From: Mycobacterium sp.
GTDB taxonomy: Bacteria > Actinomycetota > Actinomycetes > Mycobacteriales > Mycobacteriaceae
Length of the DNA: 36,762 bases
Assembly: GCA_025965895.1 (NCBI GenBank)
Contig: JAOPWC010000030.1
Location: forward strand, 1 to 36,762
Direction: 5' to 3'
Positions 33,576 to 36,762 of the stretch are shown here, piece by piece. Below the pieces are notes generated by a model that saw nothing but the letters and a program-made list of their open reading frames with translations, searched no databases and was not told the DNA's origin. The translations under genes were made by a program, and so were the position numbers. How positions within the stretch are numbered: position 1 is the stretch's first letter; each line of letters opens with the position of its first letter.

Positions 33576-35050
33576 GAACGTGCTCCCAGCTCTGGCGAAC
33601 TGCTTTCAAGGGCCTGGGCTGTCGCCGTAGCCACTTCACCTCGCAGATTCGAGATCGGTGGATTGCCTCGCGGATGGATTGCGTTCGCGAGCAGAATTAT
33701 GTAGGTATCTGAGCCCGGGTCCATCCAAAGCGTGGTTCCGGTAAAGCCTGTGTGGCCAAAGCTACCGATGGGAAAGATCATGCCTCGCGGCTTGGAGTAG
33801 GCCGTATCGATATCCCAGCCAAAGCCGCGCAGGTTTTGTCCCTTGATCGCCGGATAGTTCGGAGCGAGCAGCGGATCTGTTGTGTTTGGTGTCTTTGCGA
33901 CGGCTTCTCGGGCGGCGTCGTTCGCTGCGTCGACTTGTTGAGCTGTATGTCCGGGCTGCTGCGGAGTCGTCATCAACTCCAGAGTCGCTTGCTTCAGCGG
34001 AAACTCGCTCGGGCGGTGCGCAAGCCGATCAAGCAGGGCCTGCGCATAGATGCTGACATCGTGCGCCGTCGAGAACACACCGGCATGCCCGGCCACTCCA
34101 CCCATGCGGCGCGTCGTCGGGTCATGCACAGTGCCCCGAAGCAGGTAATCGTAATCGGGATTCTTGCCCGGATCGGTTTTGCTTTCGTCGTCATGCGCTG
34201 TTGGTGCGATGCGCGACAAAAGACTGGTGCTCCACGTACCTGCGGGACAAGCGACCAGCACGCGCCCTTTTGGCGCGGGAGCCCACGCAATCGCATTTCC
34301 TCTCATCTTGTGTGAACCACATGCTTTGGCTGGGGGAAGATAGTGGGTATCCTCGATGCCAAGCGGCGCAAATACGTTTTGCTGAACGTATACGTCTTCT
34401 GCCTCGCCAGTGACTTTCTCGATCAGCGCGCCAAGCAGAATGAAGTTGATGTCGGAGTAGCGGAACACCTCACCGGGCCCCGACTGCAGCGGCGTGGTCA
34501 ACGCACGATGAATGCCTTCTGTTTTGTCGGCTCCGTCCAGTCCCCACGGATCTTTGAGGCTTACGTCTGCCGTTTCGCCTGAAGTGTGCGTAAGCAACAT
34601 GCGAACCGTCACCTTTGCACGCTGTGGATCGTTCGACGGGTTGAAGTCCGGCAAATGCTTCTGCACGGGATCGTCGAACTGAACCTTGCCTTGTTCGTAT
34701 AGCTGCATGACGCCAGTCGCCGTTGCGAGGCACTTCGTCAACGACGCCATGTCGAAGATGGTGTCCTCGGTCATCTGCTCTGCAGGTGCAGGCGATCCAT
34801 CTAGCCCCGGTTCGCCTGCAAGCTTGCGCGAGCCATAAGCCTGGTGGAAGCCGATCTTGCCACCGTGCCCGATCACAACCACAGCACCTGGCAGCCTATG
34901 TGCCGCAATCGCATCGTTCATCAGCTTGGAGACTGCTGCGAAGTCCGGTGTGGCTGTGTGCGCTGAATAGCCACGCGAGGAAGCCGCAGCGAGTGTAAGC
35001 ACGACAGTTCCAACAGCAATGGCCTTTCGAACAGATGGCTTACCGAACAT
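33572..35050 (-). CDS. serine hydrolase (beta-lactamase family), probably imported
   Basis: This 492-aa protein has a hydrophobic leader (KAIAVGTVVLTLAAASSRGY), then the class C beta-lactamase fold: S103-L-T-K106 in FDMASLTKCLATATG, RYSDINFILLGALI as the Tyr motif, and SFGHTGFTGTTLW as the third motif, all intact. GC is visibly lower than around it: counting 34321-34440 I get about 53 percent. The frame continues upstream without break into the last helix of a sodium:solute symporter, so the true start is uncertain; the ATG at 35050 is the first available. The protein's style resembles Acidobacteria homologues, an impression without search. It would act outside the cell on an ester or peptide. 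Confidence 0.8.
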   Translation of the reverse strand: MFGKPSVRKAIAVGTVVLTLAAASSRGYSAHTATPDFAAVSKLMNDAIAAHRLPGAVVVIGHGGKIGFHQAYGSRKLAGEPGLDGSPAPAEQMTEDTIFDMASLTKCLATATGVMQLYEQGKVQFDDPVQKHLPDFNPSNDPQRAKVTVRMLLTHTSGETADVSLKDPWGLDGADKTEGIHRALTTPLQSGPGEVFRYSDINFILLGALIEKVTGEAEDVYVQQNVFAPLGIEDTHYLPPAKACGSHKMRGNAIAWAPAPKGRVLVACPAGTWSTSLLSRIAPTAHDDESKTDPGKNPDYDYLLRGTVHDPTTRRMGGVAGHAGVFSTAHDVSIYAQALLDRLAHRPSEFPLKQATLELMTTPQQPGHTAQQVDAANDAAREAVAKTPNTTDPLLAPNYPAIKGQNLRGFGWDIDTAYSKPRGMIFPIGSFGHTGFTGTTLWMDPGSDTYIILLANAIHPRGNPPISNLRGEVATATAQALESSSPELGARS

Positions 35051-35150
35051 AAAGCTTGTAAGCGAGCCAATGATAAAAGTGGCTGCGGCTCCGATAAGAA
35101 CGAACCATGTGAACCCGATGTGTGGAATGGCGATGGGACTGCTCCTGGGG
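35051..35150 (-). pseudogene. sodium:solute symporter, last helix only
   Basis: In the same frame as the hydrolase and directly before its ATG, the text SPIAIPHIGFTWFVLIGAAA then TFIIGSLTSF reads as the terminal transmembrane helix of an SSS-family transporter. A TAG closes the frame just upstream. It is either the 3' end of a donor gene that lay next to, or was fused with, the hydrolase. Transport function is absent. Confidence 0.55.
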
Positions 35151-35164
35151 CTCTACACCGAGTT

Positions 35165-35342
35165 TCGGCGGCTTGATGGCCGGTAGGTGTTTGGTTCGCC
35201 GCCACGCCTGGACGGGCACTTTTGCCGAGCGGATAGCTTGTCGGTGAACACGGGGTCGGTCGATACCAGCGGCGGTGAGTGCGGCGAGCTGGGCGTCGAG
35301 GTCTTGGCCGGTGGTGCTGACCCGTGCGCGGATCGCCGTCAT
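35165..35342 (-). pseudogene. serine resolvase N-terminal remnant
   Basis: The ATG at 35342 gives MTAIRARVSTTGQDLDAQLA then ALTAAGID, the start of resolvase/invertase-type serine recombinases (normally ...GYARVST..QDLD.Q...L). A slip then changes FTDKLSGSAKVPVQAW into another frame, and the sequence breaks at the junction with the low-GC hydrolase block. The nucleophile Ser (VS) is present but the catalytic core and DNA-binding domain are lost. From 35343 to 35561 no gene is supported. Confidence 0.65.
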
Positions 35343-35561
35343 ACCGATCACTGTCTCATTGCCCAGCGACGGTGGGGATTCGAGACACGCGCTGCGAGGC
35401 AAGAAACGAGACAGCTCGACCTGGGGGATACATGCGAAGGGAGTGGCGGACTGTCGGTTGTCTCGCTTCTCTACAAACGCGACACGGGCGCTCGATGCCG
35501 CTACGACGTCGAGGTCACGTCGACGAAGGCGTACTGGTCGTCCTCGAACATCACCATTGTT

Positions 35562-36305
35562 CTAGAGGACGGCTAACCAGATCGCGATGTAGTGGCATGT
35601 CGCCGCGAGTGCGGTGCAGGCATGGAAGAACTCGTGATGGCCGAAGGTGGCGGGCCAAGGGTCGGGCCATTTCAGGGCGTACATCACGGCGCCGATGTTG
35701 TAGAGCACGCCACCGATCGCCAGCAGCACCGTCGCCGTCACCCCGGCGCCATCCAGTAGCGTCCCAGCGAACGCCACCGCCACCCAACCGAGCAGCAGAT
35801 ACAGCGGTACTCCTACCCAGCGGGGCGAGCTGGGCCAACACATCTTGAGCGCTACCCCGGCGAGCGCACCGCCCCAGACGATGGTGAGCACCAGCAAGCC
35901 GGTGTCGCGGGGCATGGCCACCACCGCGAACGGCGTGAAGGTGGCGGCGATGAACACAAAGATCATCGAATGGTCGGCCCGCGTCATCCATTTTCTTGCC
36001 GTCTCCGAACGCCACCGAACGCGATGGTAGGCGGCGCTGACGCCGAACATCACCACCGTCGCCGCGGCGTAAGTCAGGGTCGCCAGACCGGCACGGGTGG
36101 AGTTCAGTGACCACGACGCTGCTACCAGCGTCGCGCCCGCGACCACCGCAACCCCGGCCGAATAGACGTGGATCCAACCGCGCGCCCGCGGACTGCTCAG
36201 AACATTCGCGACACTCTCGACGAGGTGTTCAGCGAACTCTTCGACGACGTTGATCGCCGATGAAGACGGCCGAGGGCTCTCGACCGTCTCCATTTGGTCG
36301 GCCAT
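35562..36305 (-). CDS. hemolysin III family (HlyIII/TrhA) membrane protein
   Basis: This 247-aa protein starts at the ATG at 36305 with GGAGGG just upstream. After an about 40-residue cytoplasmic head come seven helices, including [38 protein letters not shown] and [20 protein letters not shown]. The PAQR/HlyIII metal-site motifs are present: SAAYHRVRW after helix 2, RADHSMIF, and the final [20 protein letters not shown]. The family has a hydrolase-like zinc site and is linked in bacteria to membrane fluidity control. It appears intact, with normal GC, and is probably a core gene. Confidence 0.9.
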   Translation of the reverse strand: MADQMETVESPRPSSSAINVVEEFAEHLVESVANVLSSPRARGWIHVYSAGVAVVAGATLVAASWSLNSTRAGLATLTYAAATVVMFGVSAAYHRVRWRSETARKWMTRADHSMIFVFIAATFTPFAVVAMPRDTGLLVLTIVWGGALAGVALKMCWPSSPRWVGVPLYLLLGWVAVAFAGTLLDGAGVTATVLLAIGGVLYNIGAVMYALKWPDPWPATFGHHEFFHACTALAATCHYIAIWLAVL

Positions 36306-36564
36306 ATCCCTCCAGTCCTATGCCGCCGCCCGGTGTCGGCTTTCATGTAAGCGGGTTGGCCTGGCAGCAGCAAGTCCGGTACCAAACTGTTCGGAGCACG
36401 TTCAGGTCTTGCCCGCCAAACGGCCTAATCGCGCTCAATTCTCACCGGTGCCCAGATCAGCGCCATCACACGCCTCAGTGCCAGATAGAGCGACCGAATG
36501 AGACAGGAACGGATCTGCCACGTTGTCTAGATCCGGCACAGATGCGAGCTGCCCGACCGTCCAT

Positions 36565-36578
36565 TGTTACATGTAACA
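36565..36578. promoter_or_regulatory. palindrome TGTTACATGTAACA, antitoxin operator
   Basis: A perfect 14-bp palindrome ends 7 bases before the GTG of the DUF3018 antitoxin and overlaps a TAACAT sequence that could serve as -10 box. Antitoxins of this kind repress their own promoters, so this is a likely operator. The arms share TGTTAC with the palindrome at 23261-23277. Confidence 0.6.
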
Positions 36579-36585
36579 TCAGTGC

Positions 36586-36762
36586 GTGGCTGGCACACGG
36601 CAGCGGGTACGCGAATACCGCGAGCGGCTGCGCGTGCAGGGGCTTCGGCCGGTCCAGATTTGGGTGCCCGACGTGCGGGCGCCGGAATTTGTCGCGCAAG
36701 CTCACCGCCAGTCGGCTGTGATCGCGGCCAGCGAGCATGAGGCTGACGACCAAGCATTCGTC
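36586..36762 (+). CDS. DUF3018 (MazE-like) antitoxin, partial at window end
   Basis: The GTG at 36586 begins VAGTRQRVREYRERLRVQGL, followed by RPVQIWVPDVRAPEFVAQAH and RQSAVIAASEHEADDQAFV, running off the right edge after 59 codons. The ..R.RVR..RERLR..GLRPVQIWVPD pattern is that of DUF3018 antitoxins that partner MazF-like ribonuclease toxins; the toxin would follow outside the window. With only 7 bases between the palindromic operator and the start, the message may be leaderless. From 36306 to 36564 I see no gene. Confidence 0.75.
   Translation, partial: MAGTRQRVREYRERLRVQGLRPVQIWVPDVRAPEFVAQAHRQSAVIAASEHEADDQAFV

Noticed and set aside
35187..35576. 129-codon plus-strand open frame
   Set aside because: Its first half is antisense to the resolvase remnant and the rest overlaps the hemolysin III gene end; composition is not protein-like.

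Overview
The window looks like an accessory region of a high-GC, probably slow-growing Mycobacterium. The evidence is a Lys/Glu/Asp/Phe tRNA group, mycobacterial-type small secreted proteins and lipoproteins, a glycine-rich PGRS-like segment, a GH15 trehalase of the mycobacterial type, DUF3024 and DUF899 genes, and a truncated DUF3018 (MazE-like) antitoxin at the right edge. The species assignment is inference.

Most of the window is a graveyard of integrative elements threaded through intact genes. Left part (1-3,860): an excisionase-like ruin, two small secreted proteins, two short copies of a tmRNA 3' end about 680 bp apart, a triple repeat resembling an insertion-sequence end, and the remains of a conjugative element next to tRNA-Lys (an intact XRE regulator and a broken DUF2637/SpdB-like gene). 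Four tRNA genes follow (3,863-4,337). From tRNA-Phe to about 21,950 lies a stretch bracketed by a 27-nt match to the tRNA-Phe anticodon region. It holds a broken integrase with an intact excisionase, a broken HTH/PIN toxin-antitoxin pair split by an inserted segment, and a MobF relaxase-helicase with two frameshifts. It also holds a tightly overlapping three-gene operon (flavin amine oxidase, an 876-aa two-helix membrane protein of unknown family, GNAT acetyltransferase), then a small helical protein, a lipoprotein, a patatin, a PGRS-like segment and a monooxygenase-fold protein.

Right of 22 kb there are small unknown genes, a composite tmRNA/tRNA-like scar, a perfect palindrome, the intact trehalase, and directly after it a second copy of the excisionase/antitoxin control region seen at 6.2 kb. 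Next come DUF899, a 5'-truncated HsdR, a DUF3024 pseudogene with its companion, an IstB tail, two degenerate copies of one recombinase-like tail flanking an HxlR/membrane-protein pair, and a nucleoside hydrolase tail. The last part holds two unrelated serine hydrolases and a CHRD-like lipoprotein. The second hydrolase has visibly lower GC and sits in frame behind the last helix of a sodium:solute symporter, so it looks imported. A resolvase ruin, a hemolysin III protein and the antitoxin start close the window.

Functionally, the mobile-element machinery (integrase, relaxase, PIN toxin and its antitoxin, HsdR, IstB, resolvase) is mostly dead, whereas cargo and metabolic genes are intact. The strongest candidate for an undescribed system is the amine oxidase - 876-aa membrane protein - GNAT operon at 11,762-16,538. 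All family calls come from reading the sequence; no database search was run.
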